Position numbers and translations under genes: made by a program. From the NCBI GenBank assembly GCA_049325315.1, contig JBMONB010000083.1:1-64000 (forward strand): 64,000 nt of DNA. The letters are read 5' to 3'. The notes under the pieces are model-generated. The model was given only the letters and a program-made list of their open reading frames with translations. It made no database searches and was not told where the DNA came from. This DNA comes from JAWLHU01 sp049325315. GTDB lineage: Bacteria; Bacillota; Sulfobacillia; Symbiobacteriales; Symbiobacteriaceae. Within the stretch, counting starts at the first letter, position 1, and each line of letters opens with the position of its first letter. Shown one piece after another: positions 1-7,847 of this stretch.

Positions 1-23
1 TCATGGAGAGGAGATGTGAACCC

Positions 24-218
24 ATGACTACCCTGAAGATCAGCGGCATGAGCTGTGGTCACTGTGTGATGGGCGTCAAGAAGGCGCTCGCCGCCATTCC
101 GGGCATTCAGGTCATCGACGTGCAGATCGGCTCGGCCAAGTACGAGGGCAACGTCGATATCGAGACTGTGAAGAACGCCATCGAGGAAGAGGGCTACGAG
201 GTCGTCGCAGTCGCTTAA
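24..218 (+). CDS. Heavy-metal-associated (CopZ-like) chaperone
   Basis: A 64-residue protein made of one HMA domain. The metal-binding loop is GMSCGHC with Cys11 and Cys14, the usual CxxC that binds Cu(I) in CopZ-type chaperones or in detached P-type ATPase domains. An upstream in-frame ATG at position 3 exists, but a GGAGAGGAG ribosome site sits just ahead of the ATG at 24, which also gives the standard N-terminus (MTTLKISGMSC). The partner copper ATPase or CsoR regulator is not in the window and may lie to the left. The metal is inferred from family; zinc or other soft metals are possible. Confidence 0.9.
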   Translation: MTTLKISGMSCGHCVMGVKKALAAIPGIQVIDVQIGSAKYEGNVDIETVKNAIEEEGYEVVAVA

Positions 219-226
219 GCGGCAGG

Positions 227-251
227 GGGGAGGGGCAGAGCCCCTCCCCTT
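227..251 (+). terminator. Rho-independent terminator after HMA gene
   Basis: A 10-bp perfect stem, GGGGAGGGGC at 227-236 and GCCCCTCCCC at 240-249, closes an AGA loop and is followed by TT. It lies 9 bp after the HMA stop codon. The T-tract is short, so efficiency is uncertain. Confidence 0.7.
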
Positions 252-430
252 GATGTAAAGCAACCTATACGACGCCGTGTCGTGGCGGCCACGACGGCAT
301 GACACGGCGGCACTGGGGGCCAGAAGCCAGGGGGAGCAAGGAGCAAATGCCACGCATACTGCGAGTTTAGCATGTGGGGCATTTGCTCCGCAGTAGTTGG
401 TGCGGAGGGAGGCTCCGCCCCCCTCCGCAC
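252..430. other. Intergenic region rich in inverted repeats
   Basis: No coding sequence was recognised here. Three nested dyads are visible: CCGTGTC/GACACGG around 271-307 with an inner CGTGG/CCACG; a 12-bp perfect pair GGAGCAAATGCC (340-351) and GGCATTTGCTCC (378-389); and a 10-bp perfect pair GTGCGGAGGG (400-409) and CCCTCCGCAC (421-430) followed by TTT. The last could be an attenuator ahead of the sirohaem-type gene. The stretch could be a structured leader or small RNA; nothing else supports that. Confidence 0.4.
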
Positions 431-459
431 TTTGGTCAAGGTCAAGGGAGCGATGGAGT

Positions 460-1095
460 TTGGCGGAGGAGATACAGCGCTACGTGGTCACCCCTGGCGT
501 CGGTCAGGTCTTCTTCCGCCCCGAGCAGCTAGCGCTGATCAGCCAGGTGGCTGGTCCCGAGGGCAAGGTGGAGCTGAACGCCTTCATGCAGCTGATCGTC
601 CACACGGCGGAGCCGGACCTGGCGGCGCAGCAGGAGCGTCTGCGGGAGGCGGGCCTGGGGGTTTACCCTGCCGGGCCGGTGGTGAAGAACCTGCACACCT
701 GCACCTTTTGCATGGGGGAGAAGATCGAGGGGCTGCCCGATGCCCGCCGGCTCGACGCGGTGGTCGCCGGAACCCCGGTGCCGTTTCCGGTGCGGGTCGG
801 GTTCAGTGGCTGCGCCTCCAACTGCGGCGAGGCGCTGGTTCGAGATATCGGGGTCGTCCGGATGGATGCGGATCGTTACGACATCTACATCGGCGGGAAG
901 CCGGGCAGCCTGAGCCCGGTCTTGGGGCAGAAGGTGGCGGAGGGCGTCTCGTCGGAGGCCCTGGTGGAGGTGGTGCAGGAGATCCTGGCCCTCTACCGGG
1001 AGACGGCGAAGGGCAAGGAGCGCTTCTGGAAGAACGTGAGCCGGGTGGGCGTTGAGGCCTACCGGGGGCGGGTTGCGACTTATACCGCCGGGTAG
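460..1095 (+). CDS. Small nitrite/sulfite reductase-like hemoprotein
   Basis: A 211-residue protein resembling one half of the sirohaem nitrite/sulfite reductase fold: an N-terminal ferredoxin-like part (about 10-75) followed by the 4Fe-4S/sirohaem part. Cysteines are Cys81 and Cys84 (HTCTFCMG) and Cys118 and Cys122 (GCASNCGE). The second pair is the canonical CxxxC, but the first is CxxC where assimilatory enzymes have Cx5C. I chose TTG 460 because AAGGGAG lies 9 bp upstream and the residues before it (from ATG 397) are low-complexity leader. It stands alone, without an electron-donor gene. Substrate is unknown; it may be an electron-transfer or sensing protein rather than a reductase. Confidence 0.7.
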   Translation: MAEEIQRYVVTPGVGQVFFRPEQLALISQVAGPEGKVELNAFMQLIVHTAEPDLAAQQERLREAGLGVYPAGPVVKNLHTCTFCMGEKIEGLPDARRLDAVVAGTPVPFPVRVGFSGCASNCGEALVRDIGVVRMDADRYDIYIGGKPGSLSPVLGQKVAEGVSSEALVEVVQEILALYRETAKGKERFWKNVSRVGVEAYRGRVATYTAG

Positions 1096-1110
1096 CGTTA
1101 CAGGCAAAGG

Positions 1111-1140
1111 AGAGAAGCCACCAACGTTGGTGGCTTCTCT
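1111..1140. terminator. Bidirectional terminator between sirohaem gene and rpsD
   Basis: A perfect 30-nt palindrome (15+15, centre AAC|GTT) lies between two convergent genes, 15 bp after the plus-strand stop and 39 bp after the rpsD stop. It is followed by TTAT on the plus strand and preceded by a purine run that reads CCTTTG on the minus strand. Confidence 0.75.
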
Positions 1141-1179
1141 TATACGGGCCGGGTACTGTCCGGTACGTGGCGCGCCCGA

Positions 1180-1785
1180 TTATCGAGAGTAGAACTCGAC
1201 AATGATCCCTTCGTTGACCTCCACAGGGACCTCATCCCGGTGTGGTTCCCGAATCAAGGTGCCGGTCATTGCCCCCTCGTCGAACAGAAGGTAGGGGGGA
1301 AGCCCGGAGCGCCCGACAAGACTCTCCTTTACGGCGGTCATCTGGCGAGCCTTCTCGCCCAGCCCGATCAGATCGCCCGGTCTTACACGGAACGAGGGGA
1401 TATCAACACGGTACCCATTCACCGTTACATGTCCGTGGTTTACCAACTGGCGTGCCCCGTCCAGGGTGGGGGAAAACCCGAGTCGGTACGTGAGGTTGTC
1501 CAGCCGGGTCTCCAGGAGTTCGATCAACTTACTGCCTGTATTCCCCTTCATCTGCGACGCTCGGGCATAGTAGCGACGGAATTGACGCTCCTGGATCCCG
1601 TAAATGTGTCGAAGCTTGCGCTTTTCCAGTAGTTGCATCCCATAGGTGCTCACCTTCCTGCGGAGCGCAGGGCCGTGCTGTCCCGGAGCATAAGGGCGCT
1701 TGCGAGCGGGGCACTTCGGCGATCCACAGAGTGCCACCCCGACCGTGCGGCAGAGCTTATGCTTCGGTCCGGTTCTTCTTGCCAT
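1180..1785 (-). CDS. rpsD: 30S ribosomal protein S4
   Basis: A 201-residue S4 with the usual N-terminal segment, the PYAPGQHG motif and a C-terminal S4 RNA-binding domain (about 92-155, starting near the ETRLDNLTYRLGF stretch). S4 nucleates assembly of the 30S 5' domain and often autoregulates. Near the N-terminus His9, Cys12, Cys20 and Cys25 form a plausible zinc site in which His replaces the first Cys of the four-Cys form. The gene is not in a ribosomal-protein operon: it starts 26 bp behind the Fur-box-controlled gene at 1812-2222, with an AAGGAGAGG ribosome site inside that gene's 3' end, so the two are probably co-transcribed. Confidence 0.97.
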   Translation of the reverse strand: MARRTGPKHKLCRTVGVALCGSPKCPARKRPYAPGQHGPALRRKVSTYGMQLLEKRKLRHIYGIQERQFRRYYARASQMKGNTGSKLIELLETRLDNLTYRLGFSPTLDGARQLVNHGHVTVNGYRVDIPSFRVRPGDLIGLGEKARQMTAVKESLVGRSGLPPYLLFDEGAMTGTLIREPHRDEVPVEVNEGIIVEFYSR

Positions 1786-1811
1786 TTGAACCTCTCCTTA
1801 CAGGAATTTGT

Positions 1812-2222
1812 CTACAGGGGTGTCTCCCAGGCCTGCTGGAGATCCTTGCTCGTAGCGATTCGCACGCCCTCCCGGCGCAGTTGGTCCAGTTCGGATTCAA
1901 TCTCGGAGACCAACGCGCCGATCATGTGGATGATGTCTTGCCGGCTCATCTGGTCACAGGGCTCCATGGAATCAAACAGCACGACGGGCCGAAAGGAATC
2001 TCCCACCGTCGCATAGACCTGGACGTTCATCCAGATCGCGCCCTGTTCACGGACCACATTGACGAGAACGTCCTCGGAGAAGGGCCAGGAGGTCAGGACC
2101 TGGTTCAGGCAGGTCTCCACACCGAAGCCGCGGGCAGAGGGGAGGAAGGAGATGCCGCTCCCTGGAGCGAGCGGCCCAAAAACCTTGTCGATCAGGCGCG
2201 TGATTTGCTCATGTTGTGCCAT
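1812..2222 (-). CDS. Unknown protein under a Fur/Zur-type operator
   Basis: A 136-residue soluble protein of no family I recognise. It has no signal peptide or membrane segment. The middle third (about 45-85) looks like alternating beta strands and the C-terminal third (about 95-130) is a charged helix with heptad character (IGALVSEIESELDQLRREG). The ATG has a GGAGGGC ribosome site. The promoter carries a near-consensus Fur box, so expression should respond to metal. rpsD follows at 26 bp. Possible roles in metal-dependent translation or storage are speculation from context only. Confidence 0.8.
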   Translation of the reverse strand: MAQHEQITRLIDKVFGPLAPGSGISFLPSARGFGVETCLNQVLTSWPFSEDVLVNVVREQGAIWMNVQVYATVGDSFRPVVLFDSMEPCDQMSRQDIIHMIGALVSEIESELDQLRREGVRIATSKDLQQAWETPL

Positions 2223-2244
2223 TCAGCCTGCCCTCCAAGTAAAT

Positions 2245-2263
2245 GATAACGATTATCATTATC
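2245..2263 (-). promoter_or_regulatory. Fur/Zur-family operator
   Basis: GATAACGATTATCATTATC matches the 19-bp Fur consensus (GATAATGATAATCATTATC) at 17 positions. The inner TGATAACGATTATCA also resembles Zur boxes of actinobacteria and cyanobacteria, so the regulator (Fur, Zur or PerR) cannot be assigned from the sequence. It overlaps the -10 element of the minus-strand promoter and ends 23 bp upstream of the ATG, which fits repression. Confidence 0.8.
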
Positions 2264-2289
2264 ATATTCTACCTCTGCTTTCCTGTAAA
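2261..2289 (-). promoter_or_regulatory. Sigma-A-type promoter for the Fur-box gene
   Basis: On the minus strand TTTACA (2284-2289) and TATGAT (2261-2266) are separated by exactly 17 bp. The -10 overlaps the Fur-type operator by 3 bp. Confidence 0.75.
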
Positions 2290-2308
2290 GCATGGATCAA
2301 GCACGAAA

Positions 2309-2345
2309 GGGGGAGTGAGCACCTTTGTCAGGTGGTCACTCCCCC
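2309..2345 (-). terminator. Terminator after cupredoxin gene
   Basis: GGGGGAGTGA..CACCT pairs with AGGTG..TCACTCCCCC around a short loop. On the minus strand the stem is followed by TTTCG. It lies 55 bp beyond the cupredoxin stop. Confidence 0.65.
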
Positions 2346-2399
2346 GGAGTCTTGCCGGGACATTGAGGCATCTTGAACCACGTCAGAATCGAAGAACGA

Positions 2400-2759
2400 C
2401 TATTCATGCACCTGGAAGGTCGTGTACATTCCCCGCTGGTAGTGGTCGTCCAGGTGGCAGACCAGCTCGAAGGTGCCGGCCCGGGTTGCCTTGAAGGTCA
2501 GCTTGTGGGTCTGGCCCGGCTGAATATCCTCCACCTCCAGGTCGTAGCCCTCAATCTCCAGCTCATGCGCCACCTTCCCCACGTTCTGGATCGTCATGGT
2601 GACCTGGTCGCCGCGCTTGACCTCGTACGGGCTTGTCGCAATCGCGTAGTCGGAGAGGGTAACCTGAATTCCGACCGTCTCTCCGCTCCGCAGCATCAAG
2701 GCGAGTCCAATGGCGACCAGCGCCAGTACCGCCATGAGCATCACGCTCTGCCTCTTCAT
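2400..2759 (-). CDS. Membrane-anchored type-1 copper (cupredoxin) protein
   Basis: A 119-residue protein with one N-terminal hydrophobic segment (about 5-24), acting as an uncleaved anchor or signal peptide, then a cupredoxin domain. Predicted copper ligands are His65 (VAHELE), Cys101, His106 and Met111 (CHLDDHYQRGM), the plastocyanin/azurin-like set. The ATG at 2759 has a GGGAGGAATC site; longer in-frame starts lack one. It should face outside the membrane and carry electrons or bind copper. The window also has a CopZ-like gene and CtaA, but no oxidase or nitrite reductase that would identify its partner. Confidence 0.85.
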   Translation of the reverse strand: MKRQSVMLMAVLALVAIGLALMLRSGETVGIQVTLSDYAIATSPYEVKRGDQVTMTIQNVGKVAHELEIEGYDLEVEDIQPGQTHKLTFKATRAGTFELVCHLDDHYQRGMYTTFQVHE

Positions 2760-2849
2760 CTGTCGATTCCTCCCTTCATCAGGAAGAACGAGGCGAGGCG
2801 GTCTCGTGATAGCCAGACACACGGAGATTTCCTGGCAGGAAAGCAGAAA

Positions 2850-2872
2850 AGCCCGGCGCATGTGCCGGGCTT
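2850..2872 (-). terminator. Terminator after DUF457 gene
   Basis: AAGCCCGGC and GCCGGGCTT form a 9-bp perfect stem with a 5-nt loop. The minus strand continues TTCTGC. It lies 10 bp after the stop of the gene at 2883-3728. Confidence 0.8.
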
Positions 2873-2882
2873 AGGGGCAAGG

Positions 2883-3728
2883 TCAGGTCTCCACGGGAAT
2901 GCGGAGCGGTCGGAAGTCGGCCCGGAGGCGCCGAACAGCGTCGATCCAGACGACGGCGTCGTCCTGGACCATGGCGACCGGGTACTCCGCGGAGCGCAGG
3001 AAGTGGCTGACACGGGGGTCGTTCATGCTGGCGGAGATCCGCGGATCCTTCCGCTTGACAAAGGTCTCCAGGGCGACTCGCTCACCCTTCTGCCACCGGC
3101 CGAACTCCACGGCGCCCTCGGTCTCGAAGATGTAGCGCCAGCTGGTGTACCAGGGCACCACACGGGCCCGCACAGAGCCCTCGGATCGGAGCTGCTGCAC
3201 GAGCCGGCGGGCGGTGGTCAGCCGGTAGACCACATAGGGCCAGACCGCCAGGAAACCGATCGCCAGCCAGGCCGGCGAGGACCAGTTCATGTAAGCGCCC
3301 AGCGCTGGAGCGCCCAGCAGCAACAGCAGGAATGGGTCCAGAATATGCAGGACGCCCAGTTCCACAGCCTGGCCATTTAGCGGCCAGAATGGCTTGGCCC
3401 CGAACAGGTTCAGGCAGTCGACCGCCACGTGCACGAGCGAAGCCAAAAGTGTCCAGGCGAAAAGCATGGCGAAGCTGGAGCCCGGGAAGTAGTGCTGAAC
3501 GAGAGCCGCTGTGCCCGCCGAAAGCAGAGCGACACCGGGAATCGTGTGCGTAAAGGTGCGGTGAAGCTTGATACCGCGCCCGGTCAGAATGGAGGCCGGC
3601 ACATCGATATCGGGCAGGGAATTGCCGACGAGGGCCGCCCAGTAGACTGCGGCTCCCATCGTCGGCGAAACGCTGCTGGCCAGCGTGCCCATCGCATGGC
3701 CCATCAAAACGTGCGTCAGAGCATCCAC
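2883..3728 (-). CDS. DUF457/YdjM-like membrane protein
   Basis: A 281-residue protein whose N-terminal two-thirds match the membrane-bound, predicted metal-dependent hydrolase family (YdjM/DUF457): early THVLMGHAMG, then NSLPDIDVP (Asp pair) and HRTFTHTIPG, and HVAVDCLN before further transmembrane helices (about 4-5 in total, residues 10-175). The C-terminal about 100 residues are soluble and variable. The family's activity is not established; the His/Asp motifs suggest a metal site at the membrane. GTG 3728 was chosen for its GAGGAGGG site over the ATG at 3746, which overlaps that site. Confidence 0.8.
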   Translation of the reverse strand: MDALTHVLMGHAMGTLASSVSPTMGAAVYWAALVGNSLPDIDVPASILTGRGIKLHRTFTHTIPGVALLSAGTAALVQHYFPGSSFAMLFAWTLLASLVHVAVDCLNLFGAKPFWPLNGQAVELGVLHILDPFLLLLLGAPALGAYMNWSSPAWLAIGFLAVWPYVVYRLTTARRLVQQLRSEGSVRARVVPWYTSWRYIFETEGAVEFGRWQKGERVALETFVKRKDPRISASMNDPRVSHFLRSAEYPVAMVQDDAVVWIDAVRRLRADFRPLRIPVET

Positions 3729-3828
3729 GAGCAACCCTCCTCTCAATCAAAGTCGATAGCTTTTAGATTACATAAATCGCAGATATAACGCAACCCCATT
3801 GTGGAACACAATTTCTGGACGGCTCGCC

Positions 3829-3858
3829 TTGACAGTGGGGACGGTCATCCGATATTCT
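3829..3858 (+). promoter_or_regulatory. Candidate sigma-A promoter upstream of fmdB region
   Basis: TTGACA (3829-3834) is followed after 18 bp by TATTCT (3853-3858). It would transcribe the disrupted small ORF at 3903 and the FmdB-like gene. Confidence 0.5.
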
Positions 3859-3902
3859 ACTACCGTACGGGGTACAGGTAATCGCGGAGAGGGCGGATCA
3901 CA

Positions 3903-4052
3903 TTGGACGACAAAGAGCAGCAGCACTGCACCGGCAGCACATGAGGCAGACCGACAAATGGCGGGCGTGGCCTGCCGCCGGTCTGACCCGGTTCCATCGT
4001 ATGGCTCCTGCTGGGAGTCTGGATGCTGGTACAGCATCTCTTACAGAAGTAG
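3903..4052 (+). pseudogene. Possible degraded small membrane-protein ORF
   Basis: Reading from TTG 3903 (GGAGAGG 11 bp upstream) gives 50 codons ending at TAG 4050-4052, but two in-frame TGA codons interrupt it (after codons 13 and 27). The last part reads IVWLLLGVWMLVQHLLQK, a clear transmembrane segment, and the middle reads MRQTDKWRAWPAAGLTRFHR in the +1 frame. Two frameshifts would join these into one small anchored protein. This may be a relic, sequence errors or chance; confidence is low. Confidence 0.25.
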
Positions 4053-4075
4053 GAAGCACGAGGAGGTGAGGCAGA

Positions 4076-4267
4076 GTGCCGATGTATAACTTCCTGTGCG
4101 AGGCGTGCGGCAATCGCTTCGAGGAGCTGGTGTCGTACAACCGGCGCGACGAGGTCGCCTGTCCTGCGTGTCAGGGGCGGGCGAGGGTCCTCGTCTCCTC
4201 CTTCGCAACCAAGGTGAGCGGGGGCGGTTACAGCGCCCCGGCGCCGGCCCGCCCGCGCTTTACCTGA
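4076..4267 (+). CDS. FmdB-family zinc-ribbon protein
   Basis: A 63-residue protein opening MPMYNFLCEACGNRFE, the standard start of FmdB-type putative regulatory proteins, with CxxC pairs CEAC and CPAC forming a zinc ribbon in residues 8-32. The C-terminal tail is Gly/Pro/Ala-rich. GTG 4076 is preceded by AGGAGGTGAG. FmdB was named from amidase operons, but the general role is unknown. It stands between the degraded ORF and a convergent regulator gene. Confidence 0.85.
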   Translation: MPMYNFLCEACGNRFEELVSYNRRDEVACPACQGRARVLVSSFATKVSGGGYSAPAPARPRFT

Positions 4268-4311
4268 GCGGGCTGCTAGGCGAGGCCGTGAGCGCTCGCA
4301 GCAAGAGAAAG

Positions 4312-4350
4312 GACGGACCCCAGGCTGTGAAGGCCTGGGGTCCGTCTTTT
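4312..4350. terminator. Bidirectional terminator fmdB / STAND regulator
   Basis: GACGGACCCCAGGC and GCCTGGGGTCCGTC make a 14-bp stem, followed by TTTT on the plus strand and CTTTCTCTT on the minus strand. It sits between two convergent genes. Confidence 0.9.
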
Positions 4351-4365
4351 CGGCTGGGGAGGAGT

Positions 4366-7300
4366 TTAGCGCCCCTTGCGCTGGGGCGGCGGGTCTGGCA
4401 GCGCCGTTGACTCGCTCTCCATGGAAACCAACAGCTGGAGCAGCGATTCGGTGGTTCGGGAGGGCTCAACGCCAAGCTGGGAACTGAGCACCTCCTTGCA
4501 GGTGAGGTACTGCTGTCGGGCCTTGGCAACCTGGCCCGTCTCCATGTAGATCCGCATCAGCGACTGGTGGGCCGGCTCGTAGCTCTCATCGAGGGAGAGG
4601 CGCTGCTGGTAGGTCAGAATCGCCTTGGCGCCATTTTGCGCCTCGTGCCAGTAGTACTCGCCCAGCCAGTCCAGGGCGTCAGTGTACTTGGATCGCCAGA
4701 CCTCCCGCAGGTCCTCGAGGGCGTACGGATCGTCGGCGGCCAGGTCACCATGGTAGAGCTTGCAGGCGCTCTCATAGCGGGTGGCTGCCTCGCGGAGATT
4801 GCCCTTCTCCTTTGCTTCGGTGGCCTGCCGGAGCGCCTCCCGGAAGTGATCGAGGTCGACCTGGACCTCAGGCTGCCGGCTGAACCAGAGCAACCCGCCC
4901 TCGGTCTGGATATACCGTGACTTCTGCTTGCCCCCGAGGTGCGGTTCCAGAATCCGGCGGAGGTGGTGAAGCGAGACCCGCAGCGAGGTATCGGCGGCGC
5001 CCGGGTCCAGGTCGGGCCAGAACCGGTCCATCACCTGCTCGCGCGGCAGGGGGTTATCTGCCGACAGCAGGAGGACCAGGAGCAGCCCGCTCTTGCGCTT
5101 CTTCAGCGCCTTGATATCGATGGGGCTGCCGCCCACATGGACCACCAGGGGCCCCAGCGCCTGAATGTGGAGGGGCGCCGGGCCGCCTGTGGCCAGGCTG
5201 ACCACCCGCTTGCGGTCCTGGCTGGTCAGGAGGGTGGCGAAGGAGGCCCGTACGGCGTCATCGGGCAGCGCCTGCCAGGCGGCGGGCAGCAGTCGGGCCT
5301 CCGACTCGGCGAGCCCGATCCCCTGCTGGAGCACGGTGGTGGGGAGCCGTGCCGACATGAGGCGGATCAGGTCGGCGCAGAAATCGGCATGCACATCGTA
5401 CGCCAGGCCGTAGATGCAGACAGCCAGGGCCAGCTGCCACTCGTGCAGAACGAAAAACTCATCGCCACGCCGGCGGCACGCGGACAGCCCCTCCTGGAGA
5501 ATTCGCACCGCCTCGGGGCGGGATTCGGTGCGGCTAAGGCGGAACTCAGCCACCGCCCGGGCCAGGGTGAGAAGCAGCGTCTCCAGGTGGTATGCCCCGG
5601 CATCGTTGCGGCTGAGCAGCTTATCCGCTAGCCGGGCGGCCGAACTGTTGTTGCCGGTGTGAAAGAGGTGGAGCAGAACCGCCTCCAGGACAGGCTTAAC
5701 GGAGAGATGGCTCCGGGCGGACAGGTTCCGCACCAACTGCAGCGCCTCGTTGACAAAGGGGACCGAGGCGCGGCTCTGGCCGAAGAGCCGATAGAGGGTG
5801 GACAGCTCAACGGTTAGCGTGGTCTTGAGTTCATTGCTGCCTAACTCCTCCACCAGGGAGTTGGCAGTGGGTGCGATGGTGGCGGCACGCGTGAAGTCGC
5901 CTAGATGGGTGTATGCGTGGAGCAGGTAGATCGCGGCGTAGGCCCGCCGCGTCTTTCGCGTGGACGATGCCAGGATCGGCTCGCAGATCTGGGCCACATC
6001 GGCGAAACGACTTACCTGGCCGTACACCCAGGCCAGGTTAATCCCGACCTCGTGAGGTGGTTCGCCCATGGATCGCATGAGGGAGGCCGATCGCTCCAGG
6101 TGCTGGACCGCCGAGGCGTAATCGCCCTGTTGTGCGCGAATGATCCCAAGCAGTTCCGATACCCCCGCTTCGCCGGGTAGGTCCCCCAGCTCGACGAAGA
6201 GCGAGAGCGCCCTGCGCAGGTCTGCTTCAAGGGTTTCCGAGAACAGCTTGGTCGCATAAGCGAGGGCGGCCCGCTTGTGCAGAAGCATGCCCTCTTCATA
6301 GCGGAAATCCGGCTGCAGCGCGTTTGCGCTCTTGCGGAACTCCTCTTCCGCCGCTGTGAACTCCTGGCGTACCGCAAAGGCCTCTCCCAGAAGGAGGTGG
6401 GCCTGGACAACACCTCGCTGATCGCCGTATTCCTCAAACGCCCGCAGGGCCATGCGGGCCATGCCCACAGCGTGGTCCGCATGGCCGCTGTTCAGGAGAT
6501 GGCGTGCTTCGCAGATCGACATCCACGGGTATTGCTCCTTAATCGAAGGAGGCAGGTGCGCCAGCAGGCCGCGCAGCCGCTCCACCCGGTTTGTCCGCAG
6601 CCAGAGCGGAGCAAGGCTCTCCACCAACCCGGCCGCCTCCTGTACCCAACCGCCACGGAGGTAGTGCTTGACCGCCTCCCCGGGATCCTCCTGTGTCAGA
6701 AACCAGTCACCTGCCTGCTTGTGGAGTCGGGCGAAGTCCCCGGTTTCCCGTGCCTTCAGCCGCTCCTGCAAGAAGCGCTGGAGCAGGTGGTGGTACCGCA
6801 AGGAGTCGGGCCCCAACTGGGTGATGAGCAGGTTGGCGGAGATCAACTGGCTGAGCAGGGCCGCAGAATCCTGCCGGCCCAGCACGTCATCGCAGGCGGT
6901 GGGGGTGCAGATGTCGAGAATCGAGCTTTCCTCCATGAACTGCTGAAGGCTGGGGCTCAGGCTGTGAAAGACCTCGTCGGCCAGGTAGGCGAAGAGGTCG
7001 CTGGGCAGGGCGCCGCTCAGGAGGGAATCAAGGGCGCCACGCCGTCGTATGCCGGTGGCCAACAGAACCAGGGCAGCCGACCAGCCCTCGGTCAGATGGC
7101 AGATCTGATCAAGCTGATCTTCGTTCACCTGCATATGGGTCATGTTCTGGAGGAAGGTCTGAATCTCCGACCGGGTAAAGCGAAAGTCGTCTTCGGTCAG
7201 CTCAGCCGCTTCTTGAATCACCTTGAACCGGGCGGTGGAGAAGGGGAGCGGGGTGCGCGAGCAGATATAAAGGTGGGTCTTCTCGCTACAGTACTGCACC

Positions 7301-7743
7301 AGGCCCGAGACCAGGCCGATCACGGGCGATCCCCGATCGATCAGATGAAAGTCGTCCAGCACAATCACATGATGGTCGACGGTAGCCTGCAAATCCGCCA
7401 CAAGCAGCGGCAGTGGGTCGGTGATGGTGCGCCCGGATTCGAGCGCGGTAAGTAGCCGGGAGCCTCCGTGCAGCTCTCTGTGGATGCCGAAAGCCAGGTA
7501 CCTTAGAAAGGTCTGCAGGTCGCTGTCATGAGCGTCCAGCTGGAGCCACAGACTGGCATGCTCCACTTCGGTCAGGAAATGGGCCAGGCTTGAGGTCTTC
7601 CCGTGACCTGCCGTGGCGATAAGGGCCGTCAGCCGGCGGGAGAGCCCCTCCTTCATCAGGTCCAGGAGGTGGGTCCGGGGCAGATGGTAGCGAACGGTCC
7701 GGGGGCGTGAGAGTTTTGTTGAGAGGTGCACTTCGAAGTCCAC
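4366..7743 (-). CDS. Giant STAND NTPase-TPR-SARP transcription regulator
   Basis: A 1125-residue MalT/AfsR-like regulator. Residues 1-340 form a STAND NTPase: Walker A ATAGHGKT (43-50), Walker B VIVLDD (126-131) and a winged-helix end. Residues about 350-820 are helical repeats of TPR type. After about residue 835 comes an OmpR-type winged helix (KRKSGLLLVLLLSADNPLPREQ) fused to a bacterial transcriptional activator domain (BTAD) to about 1110, the SARP arrangement. In this class the TPR sensor releases the NTPase on ligand binding, allowing oligomerisation and DNA binding. The GTG start (7743) has AAAGGGG about 14 bp upstream. It is divergent from a gene for a 41-residue secreted peptide, a natural candidate target or ligand; that link is inference. 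Confidence 0.9.
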   Translation of the reverse strand: MDFEVHLSTKLSRPRTVRYHLPRTHLLDLMKEGLSRRLTALIATAGHGKTSSLAHFLTEVEHASLWLQLDAHDSDLQTFLRYLAFGIHRELHGGSRLLTALESGRTITDPLPLLVADLQATVDHHVIVLDDFHLIDRGSPVIGLVSGLVQYCSEKTHLYICSRTPLPFSTARFKVIQEAAELTEDDFRFTRSEIQTFLQNMTHMQVNEDQLDQICHLTEGWSAALVLLATGIRRRGALDSLLSGALPSDLFAYLADEVFHSLSPSLQQFMEESSILDICTPTACDDVLGRQDSAALLSQLISANLLITQLGPDSLRYHHLLQRFLQERLKARETGDFARLHKQAGDWFLTQEDPGEAVKHYLRGGWVQEAAGLVESLAPLWLRTNRVERLRGLLAHLPPSIKEQYPWMSICEARHLLNSGHADHAVGMARMALRAFEEYGDQRGVVQAHLLLGEAFAVRQEFTAAEEEFRKSANALQPDFRYEEGMLLHKRAALAYATKLFSETLEADLRRALSLFVELGDLPGEAGVSELLGIIRAQQGDYASAVQHLERSASLMRSMGEPPHEVGINLAWVYGQVSRFADVAQICEPILASSTRKTRRAYAAIYLLHAYTHLGDFTRAATIAPTANSLVEELGSNELKTTLTVELSTLYRLFGQSRASVPFVNEALQLVRNLSARSHLSVKPVLEAVLLHLFHTGNNSSAARLADKLLSRNDAGAYHLETLLLTLARAVAEFRLSRTESRPEAVRILQEGLSACRRRGDEFFVLHEWQLALAVCIYGLAYDVHADFCADLIRLMSARLPTTVLQQGIGLAESEARLLPAAWQALPDDAVRASFATLLTSQDRKRVVSLATGGPAPLHIQALGPLVVHVGGSPIDIKALKKRKSGLLLVLLLSADNPLPREQVMDRFWPDLDPGAADTSLRVSLHHLRRILEPHLGGKQKSRYIQTEGGLLWFSRQPEVQVDLDHFREALRQATEAKEKGNLREAATRYESACKLYHGDLAADDPYALEDLREVWRSKYTDALDWLGEYYWHEAQNGAKAILTYQQRLSLDESYEPAHQSLMRIYMETGQVAKARQQYLTCKEVLSSQLGVEPSRTTESLLQLLVSMESESTALPDPPPQRKGR

Positions 7744-7847
7744 GGTTCGGCCGCGCCCCTTTCCGGTAACGATGGAGTAACACTTATACCATTACCATCA
7801 CAGTGTAGTTGGTGCCCCACATTAATCGCCATCGGGGGAATTCATTT
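7744..7847. promoter_or_regulatory. Divergent promoter region regulator / secreted peptide
   Basis: This 104-bp spacer must hold promoters for both the STAND/SARP regulator and the peptide gene. It contains GGTAACGATGG and CCATTACCATCAC elements that may be operator half-sites, and a TATAAG-like -10 on the minus strand. No well-spaced -35/-10 pair is clear on either strand, which would fit activator dependence. Confidence 0.4.
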
